NCBI GenBank assembly: GCA_036785705.1
Contig: JAWUZG010000018.1
Span: forward strand, 6,793,501 to 6,857,500
Origin: Acanthornis magna
Taxonomy: Eukaryota; Chordata; Aves; Passeriformes; Acanthizidae
Reading direction: 5' to 3'
DNA length: 64,000 bases
The notes below the pieces were generated by a model. It was not told the DNA's origin. It was given only the letters and a program-made list of their open reading frames with translations, and searched no databases. Positions 11,643 to 21,300 of the stretch are shown in pieces. The position numbers and the translations under genes were made by a program. The number at the start of each line of letters is the position of its first letter. Positions within the stretch are counted from its first letter, which is position 1.

Positions 11643-13915
11643 AAGCAGGAGTTCTGCCCAACAGCCGCACTCTGTTAACCTGCACTGCTATCCAAGCATG
11701 CGAATGCTGGTAATACCAAAAGAATAAAAAGGATCTTTTAATTTTTAACTATTAAGCTGGTTCTATAATAGCAAACTTGACTCTTCCTTCCCACCCAGAC
11801 CCTCACACTGAAATAATCAGTTGACCAAGGCTGTATAGGCTCATTCAGATGGAGCCTATACAGAACCATAGGAATCCAGCATTTACCCCAGGAGCGTTCT
11901 TGATGTGCCCACTGCAGCTGTCTTGGCCTAGCAGAACTGGTGGTATCCAAAACAAAATAATAGAATGAGATTAACAACTCTGACATAATATTCCCTGCAT
12001 TGTTCAATTCAGTGGAAAAACTGTCTTTTTGGTGCACATTTCTGTGCAGAGTAATGGCCTAAGAATAAAAAGTGTTTGTTACAATGTCAATATGTTGTTT
12101 TCATTTAGTAGCTTGCAACTACAGATATTGGACACCAACCTGCCGGACACCAACTGTGAACTTCGAGGTTCACAACCTGTCACATTAGGAGGGCTCAGTC
12201 TTGCCAGAGACTTCCTGAAAAACAAAAATGCAATAGTCCTACCACCTCTTGGTGTCTGGTGTCAGAGCCAGGTGTACTGCCAGAAAAACTAGAATTAAAA
12301 ATGTGAAGGGAGAAAAGAAGACAAATATCCCACTCACCTGGTTACTCTGTGGTTCCTTTAAAATGTGCCATGATATGTGAGCCCATCTATTTTCAATGTG
12401 TTTTGTATGTCATGTACAGCTGTTTTCAGAAGGTATTGAGTTAACAAGTCTTTGGCATTCTTGCTTTGCCCATGCTGTTTGCATCATGATTGGCAGCTCA
12501 TCAAAACATAAATAAGTTGTTCTCAATTGTTCTGGATTTCTGTCATTTACATGTTAATAGAATTCAAAAAAGCATATACAAAGATAGGAAAACATAGTGG
12601 ATTTTCTGCCTCATTCAACAATCACTTCAGGGGGTAAATTTAAATCTGACTTAAAATTTAGTTCTGTAGGTCTGAGGTACATAATGGCATTTTCTTTTTA
12701 GTTCTGGATGAATCTTAATCAGAAATTACTAAAAACAGTTCAATGGAAAAAATCAGGATTTTTAGTTGGTTGGGGTGTTTGATTTTTGATACATTCTTAA
12801 CATTTTGAATAAATATTTCTAGATTTTTTGATACATTCTTAACATTTTGAATTCAATAAATATTTCTAAATTTCTTGCTTTAGAGAAGCAAGATTTTATT
12901 TCTTGTACCAGATGTGCAAGGCCAGGTGATTAAAGACATCTGGTCATAAACTAAACTGTTAAAAGCATTGAGGAGACAATGTGTGGTTTAGATTGGAATT
13001 TGGTGTCTTGGCTGATTTCTCCCCTTACAAAGAGAGAAGCCTTATTCTGTAGTGCTGTGTTTAAAACATGCACAAAAAATATTGCAAGCATGGTGATAAG
13101 GCCAGTGTAATGAACATAGATCATGGCCCTTTCAGAATGCCTTGAGAGTCCTCTAAACCATCAAATTGTCTTAGCCTGGCATTTAAGTGACCCTTAAATT
13201 AGTGGAGAGGCATGTGAGAAGTACTCTTACAGAACTGGCATGCAATGCAGAAATAAATTTATATATCCATATGGTTTTCCCCCCCTGCCCCTCCCCCCCC
13301 ACCAAAAAATCTGTAAAGGAACAAAAAATGGATTTAGACATTAGTTGGTTCATTGTTCTTAACAGTAGGATGGATAGATAAAGCACCACTATATATTTGT
13401 TCAACTTGTTCTTAATTGCCTGCCTGATGGAGATGGCTTCTTAGAAAGATTTAATGTGATACGATCTTTTTAGGCTGCTTCTTTCTAGGTTATCTCTCTC
13501 TGGTTAGCCAGCCTTATTGGTTTCCCCCTCTCCCCCAGAGTATCAATCTTGTCTTACTCTTTTATCATATACTTCCCAGTGAGCCCAGTGAGGATTTTAT
13601 TAGTTTTTCTCTTGGTTACAACCTTTCACATATATGAAGACTCTTAACACTTCTTTCCTTTTACTCAAGGTTAACAATTCCAATTATTTTCAGCCATGCC
13701 TTTTAGGCTGTTTCTTGTGGCCTCTATCTAGATGCCTCAAATGGCCTATTTCTGCACAAAATTGGATGCAGTACTTTAGACTGAAGGTAATGAAGGGAAT
13801 CACCTCACATATGAGGTTTATTCTTGAACATACCAGCTGTGATTTGCCTGTTTGCAGTTTGTCTGCTTTTTGAGACAGATGGACAGTATGTTAAATTCTT
13901 AAAGGCATTTATGTC
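11643..13915. other. Gene-free stretch with several hairpin-forming sequences
   Basis: No exon is supportable. It contains perfect inverted repeats at 11831-11863 (12-base arms, 9-base loop), 12155-12174 (7-base arms, 6-base loop) and 12873-12893 (8-base arms, 5-base loop). It also has a local tandem duplication at 12781-12867 and a C-rich tract at 13279-13302. Confidence 0.55.
12781..12867 (+). repeat. Imperfect tandem duplication of about 42-46 bp
   Basis: GATTTTTGATACATTCTTAA...AATAAATATTTCTA occurs twice in direct succession. The second copy carries one extra T and a short ATTCA insertion before AATAAATATTTCTA. Confidence 0.9.
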
Positions 13916-13919
13916 TCCC

Positions 13920-14215
13920 TGCACCACTGGGGGGAAGAGATAGAACTGGAAAGGAAGGAGGAGGTGTGGGGAAGGTGTTTTTAAGATTTATTTTACTTCT
14001 CTTTATCCTGGTATGATTTTGTTAGTAATAAATTCTATTATTATTCCAAGTTGAGTCTGTTTTGCCTGTGATGGTACTCAGTGAGTGATCTCTTCCTGTT
14101 CTTCCTTCACCTCGTGTATCCTTCATTATATTTTCTCTCCCCTGTCCACTTGTGGAGCGGAGTGGTAGAATGGGCATCTGGTGTCCAGTCAGGGTGCCAC
14201 TTGGGACCTTTTATA
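13920..14215 (+). mobile_element. LTR-retroelement fragment, + strand
   Basis: The segment reads CACTGGGGGGAAGAGATAG, TTAAGATTTATTTTACTTC, a polyadenylation hexamer AATAAA at 14027-14032, CCAAGTTGAGTCTGTTTTGC, CTCTCCCCTGTCCACTTG and finally GGCATCTGGTGTCCAGTCAG. From memory this is the arrangement of the 3' part of an LTR and adjoining leader of an endogenous retrovirus family frequent in songbirds. A related stretch lies at about 47.97-48.06 kb on the minus strand. No coding sequence is attached. Confidence 0.6.
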
Positions 14216-14408
14216 TAGTCTGGGAAAGGTGTGGTAACATAAGAATCCCTTCTTGGAGCTCCTGTGCTAAACTTTTCTAGACATAATTCTAGGCTTTGGT
14301 GTTTCAAGCTCATCCTTTTTTAATATTGAATATTTTCTTTCAGATAAAAAGTGTTTTATTGCACACCATACACCATGGTTTGAAGTGACATCGAACATTC
14401 TGTGTAGA
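14216..14408. other. Unassigned sequence between two mobile elements
   Basis: Short segment between the LTR-like fragment and a CR1 fragment. It may be part of the former, but I see no diagnostic sequence. Confidence 0.4.
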
Positions 14409-14690
14409 TAGAATCACAGAATCATTTAGGTTGAAAATGACCTTTAAGATCATTGAGTTCAACTGCTAATCCAGCACTGCCAAGTCCACCACTAAACCAT
14501 GTCCCTGAGCACCACATCTGCACATCTTTTAAATACTTCCAGGGATGGTGACTCCAACACTTCTCTGGGTAACCTGTTCCAATTCTTGACAACCTGATAT
14601 AAAAGCAGCCAGTTTCTCCGGTAGAATGCTGCGGGGGACAGTGTCAAACACTTGACTGAAGTCTAGGCAGACTGATGCATGGCTTCATTT
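14409..14690 (-). mobile_element. CR1 retroposon fragment, - strand
   Basis: It begins TAGAATCACAGAATCATTTA GGTTG, the reverse complement of a CR1 3' terminus. It continues through CCAGCACTGCCAAGTCCACC, CCAGGGATGGTGACTCCAAC and GGTAACCTGTTCCAATTC. The last 100 bases (GTCAAACACTTGACTGAAGT) match the reverse complement of the more internal CR1 segment also seen near 45.72 kb. Confidence 0.92.
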
Positions 14691-15054
14691 CAGCTTTCTT
14701 TAAAGTGAATTCCAATTTGGTGTCTTACCCTACTGGCAGTCAGGTGAGAAATGGGAAAGCTGGTGTTAAGACTATTGAAAAACACGTGTAATGCCTTTGC
14801 TTGATGTGTTTGTCTGGTTACGGTTACCTGTTTTCTCTATGGACTGGTCTGTTGTGTGTGATGCTGTGACAGAGGCAGTGATTTCTGGGTTGGAAAGGGC
14901 ACTGAGGGGTGGGTGCTCCCTGAGCTGGGCACCAGCCTTGGACACAGGGCTGAGGCTCAGGGTGTCTGCCCACGGAGGGGTGCCCTGCATTGACATTCAC
15001 CGCGAGGCGCTAATGATCCAACAAAGCCAGCAAGCTGCTGTGCCTTAATACAGT

Positions 15055-15190
15055 TATCATCTGTGCTGTAGATTGGACTTTAATTAAATTTCTTAATTAG
15101 GCCAAAATCCAATAAATCTAGAAATAGTAATTAGCAGGAGCCAGCTGTTTTACAACTTGTTATCCTGCTTTTGTAGTTTAGACAAGATCT
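15055..15190. promoter_or_regulatory. Candidate enhancer-like element with clustered homeodomain cores
   Basis: Within 70 bases there are TTAATTAA (15080-15087), TTAATTAG (15093-15100) and TAATTAG (15128-15134). An E-box CAGCTG follows at 15142-15147, and there is an imperfect MEF2-like CTAGAAATAG just before the third core. The density and absence of repeats suggest regulatory DNA, but single motifs are cheap in AT-rich sequence. The role and target gene are unknown. Confidence 0.3.
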
Positions 15191-16439
15191 GACTTGAATA
15201 AAGGTTGTTATATCTGCTCATGTTGGTTGTGAAAAAAAAAAATTACTTGCTCATGTTGTTTTAATCCTGACCTCATTTTGGACACCATTAATTTTTTTTA
15301 AAAAGATGATAAATGTAGTATGTTTTGTAAAGGTATTTTTGTGCTATATTAGAATATTATATATCAACTTTTAACCTGGATTTTTGTTCATTTACACATT
15401 CACATTACTGATTCATCAAGTATCTTTTTGTATCTTAGAAATCTATGGTGCTACTTGTAAATGAAGACCTCAGTTCTAAATGTTCAACTATCAATTTTCT
15501 CAATTTCAAGAATTTGTTATTGGGATTATTCAAATAGTGCTTAGAAAATTTTTGGTATCTCTGTTTCTTAACAAGAATAATTGGAGATATTCTTAGATTT
15601 AATGTAATCTCAAAGAGAAGTTTAAGGGGGCTTCCATTTTATTTCATGCCTCCAGCCTGTGGAATTAGAGCAGATTGCACAAAAATTTTGAAATGCAATA
15701 CAAACTAAGTGTCATGGAGCTTAGAGTAGCAAGTAGTGTATACACAGGAGAATCTAGATTTGTCTGTGTAAATAATTTTTCCTGCCTCTGCAAACATGCT
15801 GATGACTTGCTTGTATCTGTACTAAGTAATATTTTATAAACATCAAAACCAAATAGGGAGGGATAATTTATCCTATTGCAGTACAGCAGGCAAAGGATCT
15901 TATGGGATTAAGCAATGATTTACTTTCTGTAATCCTCTGGGTGAAATAGTACCAATAAGTGTCAATTATCTTACAGGTTAATTTTATTTTTTCCCCAAAT
16001 GCTACTTCTTGGCTTGGTATTTAAAAATCAATGATAATTAGATGGCTGTGTCACACATACCATATCCAATAAAGCTTATTCAAGTTATTTTTTAAATTTT
16101 AAAAACAACTTCCCCATTTGTGTTAAGTATTCAGTGGTCTGAAATTAATTAGCTTTGAACTCATCAAATCTGAAATACAGTGACATTTCGTACTTAGCAA
16201 TATTTCAGTTTAAAGTTTAATTGAATTCTGTTTGTTTTACACCAGCTGCTGTGCTTTCAGCAAACAAATTGCTTTAGTTAAAGAGTATTGTGAAGATTTA
16301 AAAAAGCTTCTAGGTGAATGTTGGCTGTATGATAGAATAAATTTAGTGCAGGTTTGCCTAAAGTGATGCATGTGGAAATGAAGTACTTAATGTCTGTTAG
16401 ATTTTAAATCATAATGGATACATACAACCTGGTGAACAG

Positions 16440-16690
16440 TTTACTTAGAGCCTTTGGGCTGGGCTGAACCAAAAAGAACAAACCCAACCCCGTGACCTTT
16501 AGATGAGAGGCAGAGAGTGGTAATTAGGGCACCACGACAAAAATGCTAATGTCCACAGCATTAGCCCTCTATAGGCCTACCTTTCAACAAAGGAAGTCTG
16601 CGCCAGAAATAAAAGTTCAAAGTATACATCTTCCCATTTTAACTCCTTAAAAGACTTCTAAATGACACATTATTAATAATGTGTTAGAAA
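16440..16690. promoter_or_regulatory. Candidate regulatory element with inverted repeats
   Basis: This repeat-free segment contains GTGACCTTTAG (nuclear-receptor-type half-site), GTGGTAATTAGGG, a perfect inverted repeat GCTAATG-7 bases-CATTAGC (16545-16565) and a perfect 20-bp palindrome at 16665-16684. It looks unlike the drifting AT-rich DNA around it. Assignment as regulatory is inference. Confidence 0.3.
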
Positions 16691-17199
16691 ATATGTAAGA
16701 ACTGTGATGTTGGTAAAAGAAAAATCTTGTATGTGTGTATGTATATATTTAAATATATATATATCTTTTTATATATGTAAATATAAATTATTGGTGTGTA
16801 GATAAGGGCTAAGCATAAGCCAGCTTTTACATGGCTTCTTCAATATATTTTATCAGTAACATGCACTTCTGCTGATGATTGCACTTTCCTTGACTTTACT
16901 GTTCCGTTGTGCCTAATAAATATGGATACTTTGATGTAGTAGCATGCTATGTTAGTTCTCTTTTTCTAGCATATCTTTGCTGACTCAAGCAGCAATCTGT
17001 TTCATCTGAAACTTTATTTACTGGGGGTGTTTATATAAATACACAGTAAAAAAAGGGTGGTATAAACGATTTATGCAGTGTGGGAAAACCAAAGGGAAAA
17101 AACCCAACAAATAAACCTGAAACCACAGAAGATTTTTTTTTTTATATTTCTGTTCAGTATTCAAGTTAGAGGTGGTAAGTCAATGCAGAATTTTTTGAA

Positions 17200-17297
17200 C
17201 AATCTTGTCTAGTGAAAGGTGTCCCTGCCCATGGCAGAGGGGTTAGACGTAGATGATCTTTCAGGTCCCTTCCAACCCAAAGTGCTCTATGATTCTT
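17200..17297 (+). mobile_element. CR1 retroposon 3' end, + strand
   Basis: TGTCCCTGCCCATGGCAGAG, GGGTTAGACGTAGATGATCT, TTCAGGTCCCTTCCAACCCA and CTCTATGATTCTTGAG give the last 90 or so bases of an avian CR1, ending in its terminal ATTCT-type tail. Confidence 0.93.
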
Positions 17298-17969
17298 GAG
17301 TTATTTTATGTTTTCAGTGGTGTTATAAAGAAAGTGAAAAATAAATTAATTCTTTTAACTGTCAGAAAAACAGATCAGGTGATAGTATTGCAGATAATTT
17401 TACTTGACATAAACAGTCTTAACTGAATTGGGAAAAAAATACTTCGTACAATATATTTGGTATTGCAAAGAATTTCACTTGCTATTTCTAACATAATGTT
17501 AGAATATTATCAAAAGTAGCTTGTTATAGACCAAACGGGTTTGAAGCAAATTTCTCTTGGAGCTGGGCTTACTTCCCGCCCCCCCCCCCCCCCCCCCAAA
17601 TATAGTAGGGCAACAGGACACTTAAAAAAAAAAGGAGAAAAAAAGGTCAATGTGTGAGTGAGAGAATGAACCAGCAAAAAAAAGGAGGAGTTCACTCTGC
17701 ACAGGTGTGGAAATGACAGAACAGCTCTGGGCTGCAGTTAGGGATGCTGAGTTTGAACTTCATGAGCTGGCAAAGTAAAATAAGCTGAGCTGTGTTAGTG
17801 CAGCTGGCACAGCAAGGATTTTAAGCTCAGCATATGTCACAATAATGAGAACTCCCTTGTGGGAGAGTTAGAACAGGTCTGTGTCTGTTTCTGGTCTCCA
17901 TACTCATGTTCTCAAAAGGTGGGTGTTTTGCACGATTGTGTGAACAGGTCTCTGAAGTGCTGAAGGAAG
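17298..17969. other. Gene-free stretch with a 19-base poly-C run
   Basis: AT-rich sequence with an uninterrupted run of 19 C at 17579-17597. Short purine-rich runs follow it. No gene or mobile element was recognised. Confidence 0.55.
17579..17597. repeat. 19-base poly-C run
   Basis: Uninterrupted C from 17579 to 17597, preceded by CCCG. The exact length is unreliable in most sequencing. Confidence 0.95.
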
Positions 17970-18398
17970 TGTAACAAATGAAGGAACCCTGCCTGTTACC
18001 TGAAGCAGGCTACCTGAAACAGAGGCCAAAGACAAATTAGGGGTATAAAAAGCAGACAATTTATTCACGGCCTGCAAAGGCCTTGAAGGTACATTTGGGC
18101 AAGCAAAGTCCCCTGTTGGGGACGACACCCAAAATGGACCCTGAGCCACGAGCCCTTCACCTTTTCTAAGTTCTGTCCCATTAGCATATTGGCCCTTAAT
18201 TCTCCTATCGCACCCTTGGGTGATGATGTTAACCACCCCAGGCCTCCTCCCCTATCTCACAGTTGTTTACATATTTTCGGGCCCCAGGGCAATGAATATA
18301 TCCTTGAATCTGTATTCAGAGAGCCTTGTTTGGCCAAAGGTGCTGGGAACAGAGGATTTTAGCGCTTTGTAAGAATCGCAGAACTACAGCAAGTTACA
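17970..18398 (-). mobile_element. Probable solo LTR of an endogenous retrovirus, - strand
   Basis: A 429-base block starts TGTAAC and ends GTTACA, the perfect short inverted termini (TG...CA) expected of an LTR. It is richer in G+C than its flanks. On the minus strand it carries a polyadenylation hexamer AATAAA (complement at 18060-18065) roughly 90 bases from the 3' end, followed by a T-rich and GTCTTTGG-type U5-like stretch. No gag, pol or env sequence lies on either side, so it is read as a solo LTR left by recombination. The five or six bases on either side do not match, so no target-site duplication supports the exact ends. The 110-codon minus-strand frame inside it is not taken as a gene. 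Confidence 0.62.
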
Positions 18399-21300
18399 GA
18401 TACATGAAGAGTAAAAAACTAGAAATACTTGAAGGCATCACACCCTAGCAGGGTATGTCTTGTGTGCCCCACGCCCCTCAGGCTGCTCCCTCCCCATGCC
18501 ACTGCTGTGGAACATGGATGTTTCACTCGGATATTGCACATTCCAGCGCAAGTTCTTCCTGATCTGGGTGAACATGAGCATGGTGCTTTGGTGAGGTTGC
18601 TGGCTCTGAGGCTCAGACCAGGGTGTTATTTATCCCAGAAATGAATTTTTCATGCCAAATCTGTCATCATTTCTGGCTACGCCATTTAGTAACAACATCC
18701 TGCTTTGGTGTACAGCGTGTGTGTTACTGTGTGTATGTGAATTTATATGTATATATAGGAGAAGAATGTGTGAGAAGAGGAAGGAAAAAGGATTTCAGAC
18801 ACCAGGCTTTGGGAGGTGCGTTTCTACTTTTAATATACTTAGCGGAACAGGATTAGTTTCTCTAATGTATCTTGAGAAGGCCATGGCAGCCATATTTTTA
18901 GGACACTCAGCTTTTCACAGCTGGTATTTTCAGCTCTTGCTGGGGAGGCTAGAAGCAGAATTTGATGATGTAACAGTGAAGGCAAAGCTCTGTCAAAATG
19001 CAGCTCAGTGGATTCCTGTCTTTCTGTTCGTTAGTGACCAAAATCTCTCCAATGTATTTTTCCCAATTCTGACTGTAGATGTTTATTCCTCAGGAAAGGT
19101 CAGTGACTCTTTATACTAGCAAGGCAATGTCTGCAGGCAGGGGCACTCACCTAGCCTTTGTTAAATCCAGCTGATGTCAGTGGAAGGGTTAGACAAGGTC
19201 TTGGGCACACAGCCTTTTAATCAGGTCTGAAACACAGGAGGCCACCTTCAAAGGCCTGCTTATACTGAGCTAAGAAGACCTGTTCTGACCTTAATTAGAT
19301 ATATGTCAACCAGAACATCTCTTGAAGAAAACATACTTAGTACTCATGGTGCGTAAAGGATATTAGTGAGATGAGGAGGATAGGAAGAAGTGGTGAGGTA
19401 TAGTCTCCAATAGGAAAAAGAGAGTTCATTCTGTGTAGAATGGAAAAATAGGAGAGGAGATGGAGCAGAGGAAGAATATAATCTAGTATATTAAAAGAAA
19501 CTTATATTGAGTTTGCATTTTTGGTATCAATAGTCTTGGGCTTTCCTCTATGCATGTGAGGTGTGGCTTTGGTGCTGCTAGTGAGGAATTAAATATATTG
19601 AAGAACCAAGAGTGTCAAAAGTCTTTGCTCTTTCCGTGCATAGGAGTAACTGGGACAGATAGTGCTCAGTTTTAGGGACTGAAAAATCTGTGGTGGATAA
19701 ATTGCACTTATAAACATATATTGGTTGCCTATTTTAAGAAATAACTCTATGTCTTTGTATCTCTGAATAGCTAAATACATCTTGACTGGAAAATGCATTT
19801 TCAGTAAGAGCTGTAAAATTATGTATGTTGTGAAGTGTGCTATTATCAGACATGAAATCCTCACAGTAGAAACCTCTGAGGAATTCAGCTGGGTAAGTAA
19901 CTGGACTGGAATTAACAGAGAGCTAGAATTTAGCAGCCATCGTCCTTACACATTACAGCATCACTACAGCACTCCCTTACAGTGCTCTTGGTGAAATGGC
20001 TGGAGAGAGATGTCACTTCATTGCTGGGTAATGCTTCCATAAAGGCCAGTACATGGAGAGCATTTGGGTTGGTTTTTTTCCCTCCCATCCCCCACAACTA
20101 TGATTTTAATTGGAAGCAGCTCTTTGTTCATGTAAAACTAGCATGAGGTCCTTTACTGAAAGATAGTGATGTCTTTGTATCAAACAGTGCCTGTTTCAAG
20201 CTGTTACGCTTGTCATTGTTTAATTGAACTTGCTGAGGTTTCTGGGAGAAGGAAACTTTTACCATCTCCTCCTGCGAATCACTTTAACATGCTGTCTCTG
20301 AACAGAAAAATATGCCATTTATGAGTAGGTGGAATAATAGGCTATCCGGATTCTGATACTTATTAAATGTTAAGTCTTTGTCAAAATCTGCGAGAGAGCA
20401 CTGAGAAACACGGAATTTGCAGATGTACAAGCTCGTGTAATTTTTATGATCATTCTGAAATCTTCATTGTGCGTGCAGCAGCCGTGTGCTCCATAGAGAA
20501 AATGTAGGTATTTGTAACTTTGCTGTTAGAAGTGAAGCATTTACTCCTAGTAGACTCCAAAGCTGGGGTCACTGAGATTGCTCAGTTTGTGCCTTAGCTG
20601 AGCCACCCTAACATCGAGCACAAGCCTGGGCTGCCTCGAGTCCTTCCTTCGCAGAGTTTGCTGCTGAGTCACTGAGTGACCTTGTGCCAACCTCTTCCCT
20701 TGGAGTGCACTGCCTGCAGAGGAGGAGCGCAGCGCTGACCTGCGCAGTTATCCTTGGCGAGGAGTTCAGTGAAATCGCAGAGTCCGTGTGAAGGATGCGT
20801 TTTGTTTCTTGCTTCGCTAATCTTACGATAGGCAGCATGTGTCGATAATAAAAAGGGAGAGAGTGGAGGGAACTGGGATGGAGTGTTGATAACTTGTCTG
20901 GAGACGGGGTGTCAAATGACCTTATCTTTGGCCTCCTGGATTTCAGAGTATATTATCTTGCAACAGTGATTCAAAATTAAAGGGGCTCTGTTTTAAAAAG
21001 GAAAAAAGAGTAATAGAAAAACTGGTGCTGAAATTTAAAAATGAAATTTCTCGCAGCTTAATTTTTTTTTTAACTTTTAACATGGCTTTTTGTATGCATA
21101 CATGTCTGTCCTGAGGAATATACATATAGAAATAGAGATAGTAACATTATAGTGGACTGTCTCTGTAATGGGTCTTTGACATCTTCCCCCTCCTGACGTA
21201 ATTTTATGCTGTTCAGACAGAATATATTTTAGATTTACAGATATTTGATCTGTTTATATACTTTTCTGCCTTTTTTTGAACTAACTTCCCAAAAAGTATT

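Larger units (their letters stand above)
14691..17200. other. Gene-free, mostly repeat-free stretch; candidate conserved non-coding DNA
   Basis: No exon is seen. Between about 15.05 and 16.70 kb no interspersed repeat was recognised. The sequence is AT-rich but complex, with clusters of TAATTA-type cores, an E-box, a nuclear-receptor-type half-site and perfect inverted repeats. The segment 14850-15010 is G+C-richer but its open frames on both strands lack splice support. A TA-rich microsatellite lies at 16733-16796. Confidence 0.45.

Noticed and set aside
17904..18236. 110-codon minus-strand frame
   Set aside because: It overlaps the probable solo LTR. LTRs do not normally encode proteins, and no retroviral gene is present.
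18652..19119. 155-codon open frame
   Set aside because: No recognisable domain, AT-rich microsatellite-like stretches inside and no flanking splice logic.
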